From positions 4,746,032 through 4,810,031 of the forward strand of contig CM035359.1 of assembly GCA_020137815.1 (NCBI GenBank): a stretch of DNA of 64,000 nucleotides, read 5' to 3'. Numbering within the stretch: position 1 is the stretch's first letter; each line of letters begins with the position of its first letter. Positions 1-28,060 of this stretch are shown here, in pieces. A program made the translations under genes and the position numbers. Origin of the DNA: Hormiphora californensis. Lineage: Eukaryota; Ctenophora; Tentaculata; Cydippida; Pleurobrachiidae. The notes beneath the pieces were generated by a model. The model was not told the DNA's origin, did not search any database, and saw only the letters and a list, made by a program, of their open reading frames with translations.

Positions 1-469
1 GAAACCTGCTGAGAAACCGTCCTGTAAGGTGCCCTGTATACCCCGGGACCTATCCCATGACTCACGGGCTAGTCCAGCTAGCGGAGCTGCCAGTGCAGGG
101 AGTGGAACTGCTAGCGACACTGATAGGTGAGAGAGATATGTTTTACTTGTATAGTACAGTCGGACCCCGATTTAGTGGCCCCCCATTTAGTGGCAGGATT
201 TTTCCCCCGATATACGAAAGTTAACATTATTTGAACCCGATTTAGTGGCACCCCGATTCAGTGGCATGATTTTTCCCCCAAGGATGCCACTAAATCGGGG
301 TCTGACTGTACCATAATATTTTGTTTTGTTTAAAAATATGAAGTCGCTATAACTGGTAGATTGGTTTGGTCACCTCTATTACGCTGTATAGGTAGCTCGC
401 TTTGATAGTATATCATATATATTGGTAGTGAGAATCATTCAGATGACGTCTTGCTCTATAAACTAGTTA

Positions 470-529
<60 letters not shown>

Positions 530-3500
530 CCTCTCTATAATCAACCTCCTCCTTCTTCTCTGGTATTACGAGGTTATCTTAACCGGTTATAACCTGACCT
601 CCCCCCAAATTATGTCATCCCTCTGTTATAGTGTGAGATGTGTTTCTTCAAGGCCGGGGGCTATTTTGAGCTACGAAAAATTGCTCGCTCTAGAGCTCAA
701 TTAACTTTTAATTTATAATATTATCTGCAGGGATCAACATAGAGCAGAGTACGGACAACCCTACCAAAGGAAGCGGCGCCGAATGGGCCCTGAACCAACT
801 GAGTTCGATCAGTTTCCGTATCCCTTTCATCCGGGTGCAGGTATACCCGCCACTCTGGCCATCCCGTCCCTGGCCTACCTGGTCCAACAACCTACCTCAA
901 CTGGACAACGCTTCCCACGGCCTGATCTCACCTTCTCAAGGTAGATTGGAATTGTTCTAACCCTCCCTTTACATTTGGCGCCCGAAACACAGTCTAGCCA
1001 GGCAATGTTGGAAGGGTGCCAAAAGTTCTTGCTATCCTGTAGTTTTTAGTTCGGTGTTTACAGTGTGAAACATGTCACGATCAGGTCGTATACTGTATAG
1101 ATCTGCCGTAAAATGATAAGACCTGTCTTGAGGGGGTCTTATATAATGGGTGTCCTTATATTTGAAACACGGTGATAATCCTCCCCCTGCGTTTATAGTC
1201 GTGAAGAGAAAAACGAAAGAAAGGGAAGTTGGAGAAAGCCCTGAAAGCCCTGCTCCCCTTTGCGAGTTACAACGATAAGGGTCGCACCCTAAAGAAAGAA
1301 GCGGATCACTTGGCAAATGACCAGGACCCGAGGAGGAAAATACAGAAATACCTGGAAGGTTGCATACAGTAAGTACCAATAATATGTTCATCCTAGAAAT
1401 ATGCTAAGTTCCCATTTTATTTCACCTACACATGTCAATTATTCTTCAATTGGTAGTCAGTATTGTCTCTTTTATTGCGTCATTCATATGTTTGAGAATT
1501 GAAAATCTGATTATTGAAAAGACCTATTGACCTCATTTCAACTATCTGGTATCCCTCATAAATTATCTCTAAAGAGTTACCCTCTGGAGTTGTTAAGTCA
1601 AATTGAGGAAGTGTATAGACACCGATTAAACCATTTATGGAAACTTTTCTGCACCATTTGCAAAATCACGGATACTCAATCGCTCCTCCTCGATCCCTCA
1701 CTTGACAGCAAACGCCGTCCTTTCTTTCTTAACCCACTACAGCTTCCACCCCCTGACCCCTTGAGCAGTGCTCCTTTATAAAACTAGACAATCAATGAAG
1801 TGCTCCTTCATAAAACTAACTACTCCTAATCAGGTATGTCTACGCAGCGCTGAGCTTGTGTCAGGACAGTGAATTCAGCAAAGGCTATCAGATCTTGGCC
1901 AGTACAGTCAAGATTGTTGACCATTGCCTCCTACCTCGCTCCCAACGTGGACTGGACGTTCGGCTCCAGGTAATTAATTAATTAATTAATCAAATATACT
2001 TTTCATAAATGTGATATTTTGTTTTGGTAATCAAGATTGCATGTTTCTCTCCTTTCCCTCTCCCTACCTACAGCATTATGATGTAGATCGTCTTGTTTCT
2101 ATAGTACAAGTGGCCCCGTTAGACCATTTATACCTTATATGGACATGTTAAAGACAATCTATTCGGGGAGGAATTTAAACATTAAATTTAATGATAGCAC
2201 TTGACAAACAACACATGTCATAACACGTACAATAGTGGGTTTTTGAGGCACTAAAGACTTGAAATCATCGTTCCTATAATATCTGCCATCCCCCACTTTG
2301 AATCCAATACGTCGACATAATAATCCTCCCACCATTGTCACAATTCACAGACTAAAAACTATCCCAGAATTGTCAAAACTCTCGATCCCAGCAATCTATT
2401 TAAGCAATCTATAATGCAGCTCCTGGGAAACTTTTGCTACCAGATCTATAATTCTCAGCTCTAACATCTCGCCCCATCTTTAATATCTCGCCCCATCACT
2501 AACATCTCGCCCCATTTCTAACATCTCACCCCATCTCTAACATCTCGCCCCATTTAACATCTCGCCCCATCTCTAACATCTCGCCCCATCTCTAACATCT
2601 CGCCCCATCTCTAACATCTCGCCCCATCTCTAACATCTCGCCCCATCTCTAACATCTCGCCCCATCACTAACATCTTGCCCCATCTCTAACACCTCGCCC
2701 CATTTCTAACATCTCTCCCCATTTCTAACATCTCACCCCATCACTAACATCCCGCCCCATCTCTAACATCTCGCCCCATCTCTAACATCTCGCCCCATCT
2801 CTAACATCTCGCCCCATCTCTACCATCTCGCCCCATTTCTAACATCTCGCCCCATCTCTAACATCTCGCCCCATTTCTAACATCTCGCCCCATCTCTAAC
2901 ATCTCGCCCCATCTCTAATATCTCGCCCCATCTCTAACATCTCGCCCCATCTCTAACATCTCGCCCCATTTCTAACATCTCGCCCCATCTCTAACATCTC
3001 GCCCCATCTCTAACATCTCGCCCCATCTCTAAAATCTCGCCCCATTTCTAACATCTCTTTTCCCAGGACAAGAAGCTGGCAGTGTTGTGCCTCATCCTCT
3101 CGTCTCATATGCAGCACCACATGTGGACTATCAGCACTGCCGAGGCTCACACCCTCCAAGCATCGTGTAGTCTGTACCTGAAAAACCGGAGGGACCAATT
3201 CAAGGATACTTCTACCCCATCCCCCGCTGGCAGTCACATCAGGTGAGTTTAGTAACACGTTTATACTGGAACGGCTGTTACATTGGGGATGGATCAGATG
3301 CAGTAGGCGGGGTGTTTTTATTGTTTTGTTATACCCTCTCTGCCGTCAAGGGGACATGGTAAGAGGGTCGAGAAAGGGTCTACCAGAATTTGATACCCTG
3401 AGCAGTAAACCCTCTTTTCTTCCGTAGAAACTATACATAATATTAAAAACTAGAATCTTTTTGTCTGCAGAACTCACAGTACTACAAATTCTAAAACTCC

Positions 3501-4882
3501 CTCCTCCCTCCCCGTGCAGTATGGGTAGCTACGGAAGCAGTTGTGACACCTCAATTGATGCCGTCGGAGATGTCATTAGTTCCCGGTATATGCGGGAATC
3601 GGAACGCTGCATTAACCTCCTCAATGTCCTGCGAGATAGTACAGAACAGTGGGGGGAAGCTGGATTACTTGCTGAGGAGTGCACAGGTAATTAACCAGAC
3701 AATAACTTTGCGATTAGGGGTGTACACTGTACAGGTAGAAACAGAAAATAACTTTGCAACGAGGGGTGTACAGTTAACCCTTTGGAGACGATTGGGTCAC
3801 AGGTGACCCACAACTTTGAACCCATATAGCGTCTTTCTAGACCATATTTGAAAGTTTTAAATCGTTTCCAGGGTTGAACCATACATTTTTCTAGCATTTT
3901 GAGGTCGTTTTGAGCCTCTGAAGTTATCGACTTTGGAAAACAGGGCTAAAACAGTGCATTTGGTAGGCAAAATGGGTAGTTTAATGGCCATATCTCAAAA
4001 TTGGTACGAGTATACTTAAAATGGACTTGGAAAATGCAAGAAAAGTGTGTATTTTACCCCGGGGTAAAGTTTCAGGGTGATATTCCAAATTTTGTGCCTC
4101 TCAGAGGCCTTCAAAGTGCTGGGTCACCTGTGACCCAATCGTCCCCTAACGCTAAAACAGGAATTTGCATTTTACGAGCATTTCTAAAGGAATGGCCCCC
4201 GATAAAAGTCTAAAACGGCATTTTTTAAACAGGTGCTAGCGACTAACCGACTCCATCATTGTTATCTCAACATCTTAGGGAGTCGATGAAAAAAATTTTG
4301 AGATCCGTGCTCCTTCAGAAAATTTTTCATCTCGGCCAATTTTAAAATTCTAAAATCGGCTACAGATGAGATAGAGAGGCCCATAGGGTGTGCAAACTGT
4401 GCAGAATGGCCGGGTTTATATAAGTGTTATGAACAAACATAGGGTCTAAAATGAACAGTTTACGAGTTATCGGGCAAAATAGCGGCAAAATCTCAATTCC
4501 TATTTTAGCGTTAGGGGACGATTGGGTCACAGGTGACCCAATAGAAATACAGGTGGTAGAACCAAAATTCCTTTTCCTGCGTTCAAGTAGGTTCAAAGTG
4601 AGTGTCTCTAGAAAGTTTTAGAGAATTCTGTCGACAGGGGGCTTATCGTCCCCAAAGGGTTAAAAACAGAAAATAACTTTGCAACGAGGGGGTGTTATAA
4701 TCACATTTTAAACCCGTGTACAATAATGACTAATGACCAATATATTTTCAGATTTCTTTGCCCACCTCGATTCCCAATGTGGTTCCATCAAACAACACAC
4801 CCACCTGTACACCGTGGCTTCCTATATTGGTCAGGGACTATCCAACATCCGGTCTGAGTCTGCCGCTGCGGCTTCCTCGTAG
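1..4882 (+). CDS. AFF: AFF/AF4-family protein, C-terminal part (5' end outside window)
   Basis: Seven exons: 1-126 (continues to the left), 731-940, 1207-1368, 1834-1969, 3067-3242, 3520-3686, 4752-4882, all joining in phase with GT-AG introns; stop TAG at 4880-4882. The first two exons are low-complexity Ser/Ala/Pro with a basic cluster (KRKRRR-like) suited to nuclear import. From exon 3 the protein matches the AFF C-terminal homology domain: a basic lead-in (REKRKKGKLEKALK), the helix YVYAALSLCQDSEFSKGYQI, then DKKLAVLC in exon 5, a late FFAHLDSQCG and IGQGLSNIRSES at the end. In known AFF proteins (AFF1-4, fly Lilliputian) this domain mediates dimerisation and the family scaffolds the super elongation complex with P-TEFb. 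The N-terminal P-TEFb and ELL binding parts are outside the window. The family call is firm; which AFF paralogue cannot be decided. Confidence 0.85.
157..308. mobile_element. pogo/Tigger-like MITE, copy 1
   Basis: Terminal inverted repeats begin CAGTCGGACCCCGATTTAG and end CTAAATCGGGGTCTGACTG, flanked by TA on both sides (155-156, 309-310). CAG-starting ends and a TA duplication fit the pogo/Tigger branch of Tc1/mariner. The interior repeats the block CCCGATTTAGTGGCA several times, so subterminal sites are multiplied. It sits in the first intron visible here of the AFF gene. Related copies lie at 40520-40706 and 40970-41034. No coding capacity. Confidence 0.75.
469..537. repeat. CT microsatellite
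   Basis: Almost uninterrupted (CT)n run of about 65 bp in an AFF intron, ending in CCCTCC. No coding meaning. Confidence 0.9.
2456..3057. repeat. 19-bp minisatellite in AFF intron
   Basis: About thirty tandem copies of a unit reading approximately CTCTAACATCTCGCCCCAT, with a few truncated units and substitutions (TTCTAAC, CACTAAC, CTTGCCCC). It runs directly into the polypyrimidine/AG acceptor of the exon at 3067, so length changes would alter the distance between branch point and acceptor. Confidence 0.9.
3774..4663. mobile_element. piggyBac-like non-autonomous element (TTAA ends)
   Basis: The ends are near-perfect inverted repeats: TTAACCCTTTGGAGACGAT on the left and ATCGTCCCCAAAGGGTTAA on the right, bounded by TTAA at 3774-3777 and 4660-4663, the target preferred by piggyBac. 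A 16-bp palindrome GGGTCACAGGTGACCC (or its CCTG form) occurs at 3794, 4121 and 4524. The two inner copies form part of a larger inverted block. The element is inserted into a short tandem repeat (AATAACTTTGCAACGAGGGG), pieces of which lie on both sides. No transposase ORF. Located in the last AFF intron. Confidence 0.65.
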
Positions 4883-5096
4883 CATGACAGACACTGCTGA
4901 GAGAGATGTGTCTTGATAAAGAGAAAGATGTTTATTTTTTTGTAAAGTTACCAGAATTTACGGGATATGATGAATCCTCGTAAATCTGTCTGTGAGATTG
5001 TCGTGTTTGTAGTACGAGTTAAAATGTGTTTGACTGTTTGTCAGTTGTCATGTTGTGTGTCATGTTGTCATGTTGTGTCATGTGTGTGTCTGTGTG

Positions 5097-5122
5097 TCTG
5101 TGTGTGTGTGTGTGTGTGTGCG
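5097..5122. repeat. GT microsatellite
   Basis: Tandem TG run downstream of the AFF stop codon, probably in its 3' UTR. Confidence 0.8.
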
Positions 5123-5464
5123 TGTGTCAAAGTTGAAGTTGAGGTTTTTTTTTTCGGGGAATTTTCCCCCCTAATTTATCTCTTTCCTCTCTCGGTGTTA
5201 AAAAGTGTGAGGTTTTTTCTTCTTATCTTTGGTGTCCAATATCCTCCATATAAGATCTATCTTTTTACCCTATATGCCTTGTAAATAAGTTAAAATTTAA
5301 TATATCTCTGTAAATTTTAAATATATTAATTACATGCCAAAATTATACCCATCATCTAAATTTACTTACCTTCTACTTTTTCAATAGACTTTTTTCATTT
5401 TTTCTCTTTTCATGGTGTATGTAGAAACGAGTATCATTTTTTTGTGGGTGATTCCCTGGGTGTG

Positions 5465-5611
5465 TGGGAGAGACAGAGAGAGACAGAGACAGAGACAGAG
5501 ACAGAGACAGAGACAGAGAGAGACAGAGAGACAGAGAGACAGAGAGACAGAGAGACAGAGAGACAGAGACAGAGACAGAGACAGAGACAGAGACAGAGAC
5601 AGAGAGGGAGA
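5465..5611. repeat. GAGACA polypurine tract
   Basis: About 145 bp of tandem GAGACA/GACAGA units, purine-rich on the plus strand. The Arg/Gln/Glu/Asp-rich open frames here are repeat translation, not genes. Probably AFF 3' UTR or downstream DNA. Confidence 0.9.
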
Positions 5612-5849
5612 TTAGTTGGTTGGTTTGATTAGAGATGGAAAGTATGTATGTTTCAGAGAGGTGAAGGGATTGTTTGTTTGTTCATGTGTGAAATGTCTGT
5701 GGTCTGTTCAATGTGTTATGATTTTTTTTCTGTGGGCGTATTTTTTTACAAAAAAAACAGTAAAAACAAGAGTTATTTGGGTTAGGTTCAGTAGTGCGTT
5801 ACTACGCTGGTATTATATTACATTAGAAAGTTTCACATAGTACTTCTAC

Positions 5850-5958
5850 CAGGAACCGACCGTATCAAGAAATACTGGTCCCTGATTGGCTGATAACCAG
5901 TCACGTGACCTAAATAACGAGTTGTGATTGGTTGTTTACTTGTTTCGGTCGGTTCCTG
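5850..5958. mobile_element. hAT-type MITE (CAGGAACCGACCG), copy 1
   Basis: A 109-bp element with ends CAGGAACCGACCG and CGGTCGGTTCCTG and a perfect 8-bp target duplication ACTTCTAC on each side (5842-5849, 5959-5966). CAG ends with an 8-bp duplication are the hAT signature. The interior carries CCAAT-box-like ATTGG motifs and a CACGTG. A second intact copy is at 60826-60934 and a decayed one at 15882-15988. Confidence 0.85.
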
Positions 5959-5966
5959 ACTTCTAC

Positions 5967-8150
5967 CTAGAATTTCAATGTTCATCACCCACCATACCAC
6001 AACCACTTCCTAAATTGTTAGGACGTATCGTGTGTACCTGCTACCGTCAGATGCAACATTCGGTCCGATCTGGCAACTAGTGAGTTGGTTACGCGATTTT
6101 TAGTTAGTTTTAGTATTATGTGTTACACAAACTTTAACTATCATCAATAGGCAGGGCAAATACATCATGTTAGCGATATAATAAAGTTGGTTTTTTTTGT
6201 GTGGTCTCCGTCTATTTTTTAATTGTCGCCGGTTTTTTTGAGATCTCTCTTGTACGGGACTTTGATAAAGTTTGTTGTGTTTTTGTTTCCCATGGAGCCG
6301 GAGACCACCCGATATGTATCTGTTGTTCAGTAGATCTATAGAGAGCAGTAGATAGTGTGTGTGAGAGAGAGGTAGTACATTTTTAACAAAAGTAACGCTA
6401 ATTATACAGGGGTAAAAATATGATAAAAAAATATTCGCGTGTGAGCATTTTTATGGTAATAAGAAAAAACTATTTTTAAAATAGACAAAGAATATATTCT
6501 TTCGGGTTTATATATGCGAATTTATATATAAACCCGCAACTGAGAAAGAGGGAATTCGAGAGAGAAACTAAGATATGTACAATGTGTTAAATGGTAACTG
6601 AAAACAGCGTGGTTACCATTTATAATGCTGGTTACCATGGTTACCAAAATGGTAACCACAGTTTCGTTGCTATGCGTGGGGTGCTGTTTGATAGATCGAG
6701 CTCCAAACATCCACACCCCACAAAATATGCGTATACATGATATAAATAACAGTGTTAAAACCATTGATATTCAATGATTGAAATGATGTGAAGTGGAGCC
6801 GACGACCGATGATGTGAGCTGATATCTGATGATTCTATACACTAGAGAGAGAGAGAGAGAGGTAGAGAAGAAGAGGGGAGCGTGGTAGAGAGAGAGGAAG
6901 ATGTGCAGTGTTACATCGGTGATTGCTGTTGCTACCACTCTCAATCCCTCTGCCATGCTTCTTTGTTTAACTCTTTCCTTCAGTGGAATCTCTGTGTATG
7001 TGTGTGAACGTTTTACAATACGAGGAGAGAAAGAGAGCGGAGAGGTATAGCGATGTGATTTTTCTAAATTGGGAGCTGATTTGTGATGATCTCGGAGTCT
7101 CAGTCAGCTCCCCCTCCAATTCTCTCCTTTCCCACACACACAAAAGCTAATAATAATGATGTGCCTCGGTGATGTGTTTTTTCTCTTTTACGCACCGAGA
7201 GAGAGAGAGGGAGAGAGAGAGAAAGTATTTTGTATCAATCTCTTTTTTTAAATTCAACCCCACACACACACATGTACCCGATTAACTTGTACAGCACGCC
7301 GATGATTCGTGTTTTTGTTGTCAACTACCCCATTCTCTCTGATATCCAAGAGTTAATTGTGATCAGATTTGATACTCTGGGGAGAGAGAGAATTAGACGT
7401 GTGTGTACTACATGTTTGTGTCTGTGTGTTTTTTTGTCTGTGTCCTTTTTTGGCATACAGGCCCCATGATCGTGAGTTGTGGCGATGATGATGATATCAC
7501 GCAACAATTTGATAACCCCAGACCGGGATCAGGGAGAGATGTGTGAGTGGTAGTGATGATACTGTCACAGAGAATCTATCGGCTTTTTGGAGATTGATGT
7601 AGTTCGGGAGAAAATGATTGATGTTTTTTCTAAAACTCTCATTATGCCTTCTCCTTGCAGCATCTCTCCTATAAAAAGTACGTGATCTCCTGTTTGACGT
7701 TCACCAGCTCCTCTCTCCCTCTCTCGAGTCTGGGAAATGAAAAGCAAGTGTACCGTTGTAATTTAGAGAGCTATCGAGTGTATGACTGGACAACATATAT
7801 CCAGTTGTGCTGTCCCATGATCCCGCAATCATGGTAACAAGCAATGCACCCCCAATGAGAGACAGTTTTGAGTTAATAACCCCCCTTCCCCCTTCATCCC
7901 CCCCCCCCCCGTGTTTTCACCTATATTTTTCTGGATGATTGGTCATTTTCAGAAAAATTATTATGGACCCCTTCCAAATCCCCACGTCGTGAATGTAACT
8001 TATTTTTTGGGTGTGTGACTGTGTGTACGTGTGTTTGTGAGTAACGATTATGGGAAATGAGATCTCTTTTGAGACGACGATGTACTATTGCAAACCGCAT
8101 TGAAAATAAAAAACATGACTTTTATTTTGTACCACTGTGACTGACATTTT
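5967..8150. other. Gene-free region after AFF
   Basis: No exon chain is visible. The stretch holds short GA runs, GGTTACC palindromes (6610-6660), polypyrimidine blocks and possible poly(A) signals (for example AATAAA near 6179 and 8104). It may be a long AFF 3' UTR followed by intergenic DNA. Small open frames here lack splice context or recognisable motifs. Confidence 0.5.
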
Positions 8151-8159
8151 GTGTTGGGC

Positions 8160-8372
8160 AGGAGCTGTCTGGCACTGTCAGAGCATTGGCCTGACCCATT
8201 CTCGTTTCGAGAGAACTGTGGTCAGAGCATTGGCCTGACAGGTCTGGCACGGCAGACCCCATCTTAGCCTGTCAGGCCAATGCTCTGACCACAGTCCTTG
8301 TGCGCTCTGACCACAGTTCTCGCGCGCTCCGAGAATGGGTCAGGCAAATGCTCTGACAGATCTTAGCGCAAT
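8160..8372. repeat. Inverted-repeat cluster of the GTCAGAGCATTGGCCTGAC family
   Basis: Outer arms CTGTCAGAGCATTGGCCTGA and the matching TCAGGCAAATGCTCTGACAG are inverted to each other, with CCATTCTC/GAGAATGG next to them and further copies of the same word in both orientations inside. The whole segment could fold into a long hairpin. The word recurs near 27120, 57745, 60765, 60800 and 61930, so it is a dispersed repeat family. Confidence 0.7.
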
Positions 8373-9075
8373 TTCGGCCGCCAGATATTATCATTATTAA
8401 TGATATGAATGATACTATCATTATCTCCCCAGTCTCAAACTCAATTACTAGTAGACGGTTTGTTCTGTCAAAACAGAACTGGTACAGAAAGATACTTCGA
8501 CGTAACGCGCGGATTCTAGCAATCTACGATGAACTGCGTCAAAAATTTCACGCACGCGGCGCGCTCTTTTTATTGAAAAAAAGAGTGAGGGAAAAAATGC
8601 AGAGCTCCAATTTTAAAAGTGTCGTGCCGCCGGGCGCCGTGGTTTGCCTTCGACTCCCAAGTCCGACTTCCTAGGCTCTGCCAGAGACTAACGTGGGATG
8701 TGCCCCCTACACCCCGTTGGGCGCTCGGGTCTAGGCTCTCTTTGTGGTGGGTTACAACTTACACGCCCCCTAACCTTTGCTACCGCCCTAGGACCGCGAA
8801 CGCCGAGCTCTCTGCTCTGCCCACGGCCTATGGCTATTTTTTTCTCTCATAATTTGTGTTTATCGCTAGCCGGTGATACTGTTTTATACCGGGTCTTGTC
8901 TAGCTGAATTCCTATCTAGGCTCACACACCCATAATGATAATAGACAGCTGCCAAAAATTAACAAATACGGGATAACATGTTGTCACCTGTTCATAATCC
9001 ACATGTTATCTAAAACCATTCCATAAATAATGATATTAAAATTGACCCACTCCCAACTAAATAGCTCAGCCAACC
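8373..9075. other. Upstream region of the zinc-finger gene
   Basis: Contains a GC-rich block (about 8625-8830) with no recognisable coding or RNA-gene signature, followed by AT-rich DNA up to the ATG at 9076. Probably promoter and 5' UTR of the zinc-finger gene; no core element can be assigned with certainty. Confidence 0.3.
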
Positions 9076-25211
<16,136 letters not shown>

Positions 25212-25874
25212 TGATATAGCAGGACCTACCAGTGGGTGAAGATGATGTAAGAAGATGTAAGATGATGTAAGAAGAGAAGAATATATCTGGAAGTGAAAAG
25301 AAACTGTTAAATGTATGCGATGCATTATATGGGGGTGATAAACCTCCTCGGGGTATTAATTGGAAACGTGATTTCTCTAGATAAATACACGTGATTTCTC
25401 TTGGTGAAACACGTGATTGTTCCCGACAAATCTAAATTATTTATGTTCGTCTGAAGGTTTAAGAACGAGCTGCCTAAGTTTAAAATTTAATCCTGAGGTA
25501 TCTGGTTGTGGGATTGTTATAGAAACGGGGTTAAAATTAAGTGTTCGGATTTTCAGCATTTAGGGTTTACAAGACGAGCAATGGTCGTTATTGACCGATG
25601 TTGCTAATACAGAAAAAGTGTTTTCAAAGTGTGCCGTGTTCAGTAGCTTATTACTCTATCCGATTCTATAAAAGATTAATTTACTGAGTTATTTAATCCC
25701 TCAGATCCTTCCTATCCGTTGGTCCTTACCGTATCCCCTTAACCGTATCCTCCAGAGGGATTCCCCCTACCCCTCTTGGGCATCAATCCCTAACATTTAT
25801 CGATTCCTTCTTCTGACAAAACCCCTTGAAATCTAACCACAATTCTTCTGATTGTAGCATCAAACACTGTAACT
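25212..25874. other. Spacer between zinc-finger gene and small basic-protein gene
   Basis: 3' UTR of the zinc-finger gene followed by AT-rich DNA. Three CACGTGAT/ACACGTGA motifs occur at 25359-25413. An acceptor-like TTCTGATTGTAG ends at 25857, so the next gene may have a 5' UTR exon here that I cannot locate. Confidence 0.4.
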
Positions 25875-26210
25875 ATGGCCCGACCCAAGACCTCCACTAC
25901 CTCTGGAAAGAAGACCCGACCCATGAGCGAGCAAGCTCTGAGGAAGACCCAACGTGCTGCCAAGATCGCCCAAAAGTGGAAGTAAGTTGACGATTCCCTT
26001 ACCCCCATTTTGATTACAATATGTGATGCACGCTTATATATTTCAGTTTCCATGGTAACTATAAACTCGTGTGCTGGCCAGCGACACACATTTCTAACAA
26101 CCTTCCTTCCTCCGCTCAGGTTCAACCCCGTTGTGATCCAGGAGATCAAGGACTCTCTGTTGGAAACCACAACACCTGAGCTCCCCGCTGCAGCACCCAC
26201 CACCCTGTAA
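25875..26210 (+). CDS. Small basic protein, 65 residues, unknown
   Basis: Two exons, 25875-25981 and 26120-26210, with GT-AG intron and stop TAA at 26208-26210. The product begins MARPKTSTTSGKKTRPMSE, continues with a Lys/Arg/Ala/Gln-rich helix (ALRKTQRAAKIAQKWKFNP) and ends in an acidic then Pro/Ala/Thr tail (LLETTTPELPAAAPTTL). The frame stays open upstream of the ATG to an acceptor-like AG at 25857, so an additional N-terminal exon is possible. The basic amphipathic helix could bind nucleic acid, but I recognise no family. Clustered AATAAA signals at 26456-26478 give a plausible mRNA end. Confidence 0.6.
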
Positions 26211-26231
26211 AGTGATGACGTCATAATGTGA

Positions 26232-26310
26232 TCATGTCACGTGATCCTATTAGATGTCACGTGATCCTATTAGATGTCACGTGATCCTATTAGATGTCAC
26301 CTGATCCCCC
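26232..26310. repeat. 20-bp CACGTG tandem repeat
   Basis: Four units of about CACGTGATCCTATTAGATGT in the 3' UTR of the small gene; the first three contain the palindromic E-box CACGTG and the last has CACCTG. Confidence 0.85.
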
Positions 26311-26989
26311 TCCAGATATCATGTGATCCCCCTCCAGATCTGCAAATGAACAATCATCAGATTCTTCCTACCAGATAGTTTTTATTGCTCTCACACCTCC
26401 GGAGCCGTCTTCCTTTCCTCGGTGATGTGGATATATATCTAATGGACTAATTAAATTAATAAAAACAATAAAAAATAAACTTTTATGTAAGGTCGACTAG
26501 TACAGAAGCCGTATTATTACTGGACTCAAGTTTGAATTTGTTTGAAAGTGGTTGAGAATGAAACTCATTTTTGCATGAGATTATTTTATACTTTTTCTTA
26601 AATATTTAAACTCTTAAAAATATTTTATTTAACTTAAATATTTATGGTTGTTTATACTGATAGCTGTCATTTTTACCCGAGTGTTCCCGCATGCTTGTTT
26701 CTACTGTAAAATCTGTAAAAGTTTTTCAAAAATTAATCAATTACCTTTCCCCCATTTTTAATTTCGTGAGTTTAAGTTTTTTACACTATAATACGACAAA
26801 TGGCTCATATTATAATTTTACACAATAAATAATTAAATGATTATTTAATACATTATGATTACACATTACACAGATAGGATATATTACGGTCATAAAGAAT
26901 AGAACACAGATCTCTCCACTCAAGATGGAAATAATACGAATTTCTCTCTCATCACTATTTATTACTCAATAATCATCGCCTTACCTGGT

Positions 26990-27405
26990 AAGAAGAATTG
27001 GCCTGACCCTATATTCTCATTTCGAGGTCAGAAAATCGGCCTGTCAGTGTCTAGCGCCGCGACCCCATCTGAGAATCAAATGGGGTCTGGCGCCGCCAGA
27101 CAGGTAACAGGTCTGTGGCAGGTCAATGCTCTGACAGAATATGTACTGAGCGGGTCACTGCTCAGAATACCAATTCACGTATTTGGCCCCCTCGTTCATG
27201 ATGCTCAGACTCAAAGCAGACATCATGAAGGATTTGTATATACCCTGTCTCAGTCTGGCGGCGCCAAACCCCGGAGTTTGACGGTGCGATCAGCTCGGGT
27301 CGGCGCCGCCAGACAGTTTGAACTCTCTCAGAAAGTAACACTGTAACTAACACTGTAACACTGTTACTAACAGTCAGATGCAGAGCATTTGCCTGACAGG
27401 AAGTC
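26990..27405. repeat. Mixed hairpin repeats (GGCGCCGC and GCATTGGCCTGAC families)
   Basis: Contains GCGCCGCGACCCCATCTGAG facing TCAAATGGGGTCTGGCGCCG (about 27050-27100), a second pair near 27250-27315, and words of the GTCAGAGCATTGGCC family. Same palindromic family as 27743-27800, 28430-28490 and 61078-61140. Non-coding. Confidence 0.6.
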
Positions 27406-27510
27406 AGGAAAATAAACGTAAAGGGCCATGGTAGTACTCAACACCCTCCAACTATCGCAGTGATCACCCAACAACACTCATCCTTTTTTAACACCACCCC
27501 CTCTCCTCAG

Positions 27511-27698
27511 ATTTGTGCTATGATATCACTGGTCGACTCGTCCGCGAACTTTATCGTCCGGGACACCGGAGGAAGGGTACGCACGGCCTGCTGGGAGGGA
27601 TGTCGGACCAGATTATCTTTCTCGTTGGAAGCAGCCGCTGTTACTGTCACCGTTATATCGTCACTACTTGTCCTCTAAATACATGTGTGGAATTTTTG
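27511..27698 (+). CDS. Possible isolated internal exon, unknown product
   Basis: Bounded by a strong acceptor (CCCCCTCTCCTCAG) and donor (TTTTTG|GTAAGT) and open throughout in one phase, reading LCYDITGRLVRELYRPGHRR and, further on, GLLGGMSDQIIFLVGSSRCY. No neighbouring exon that joins in phase could be found on either side, and no family is recognised. It may be a remnant of a duplicated gene or chance. Confidence 0.3.
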
Positions 27699-27825
27699 GT
27701 AAGTTATGATACTTGGGGGGGGGGCGATACTTGCTAAATGTCTGTCTGGCGCCGCCGACCCCATCTGAGGTATGGGCGCCGGCCGCCGCCATACAGCTAA
27801 ATGTCTTGTATATTTGTTGAGTAAG

Positions 27826-27905
27826 TAGTAAGTAATAAGTACTCAACATTGTTGAGTACTTATTACTTACTATAAAATACAATTGTTGACAACAATTGTA
27901 TTTTT
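27826..27905. repeat. Two adjacent perfect AT-rich palindromes
   Basis: AGTAATAAGTACTCAACA is followed by its complement TGTTGAGTACTTATTACT (centre near 27849), and then AAATACAATTGTTG by CAACAATTGTATTT (centre near 27890). Both would extrude as cruciforms. Confidence 0.75.
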
Positions 27906-28060
27906 TAGTACTCGTGAGTCGTGTTATTGTTGAGTAAAGGGGAATGGTGAGAGATTAAAATATACAACCCCTGCCTGATTTTTGGTGGCTTCGTTTGACG
28001 CGCTTCGCGCGGCTGGTAGTGGAGGGGTGACTGCAGTGCCTCACCAAGCCTGATCTTCGA

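Noticed and set aside
2456-3057. CRISPR-like regular repeats
   Set aside because: Head-to-tail minisatellite without unique spacers, inside a eukaryotic intron.
8625-8830. Possible structural RNA gene in a GC-rich block
   Set aside because: No tRNA, 5S, U-snRNA or SRP signature could be recognised.
26990-27410. 99-residue plus-strand ORF at 27047
   Set aside because: Consists of palindromic repeat sequence.
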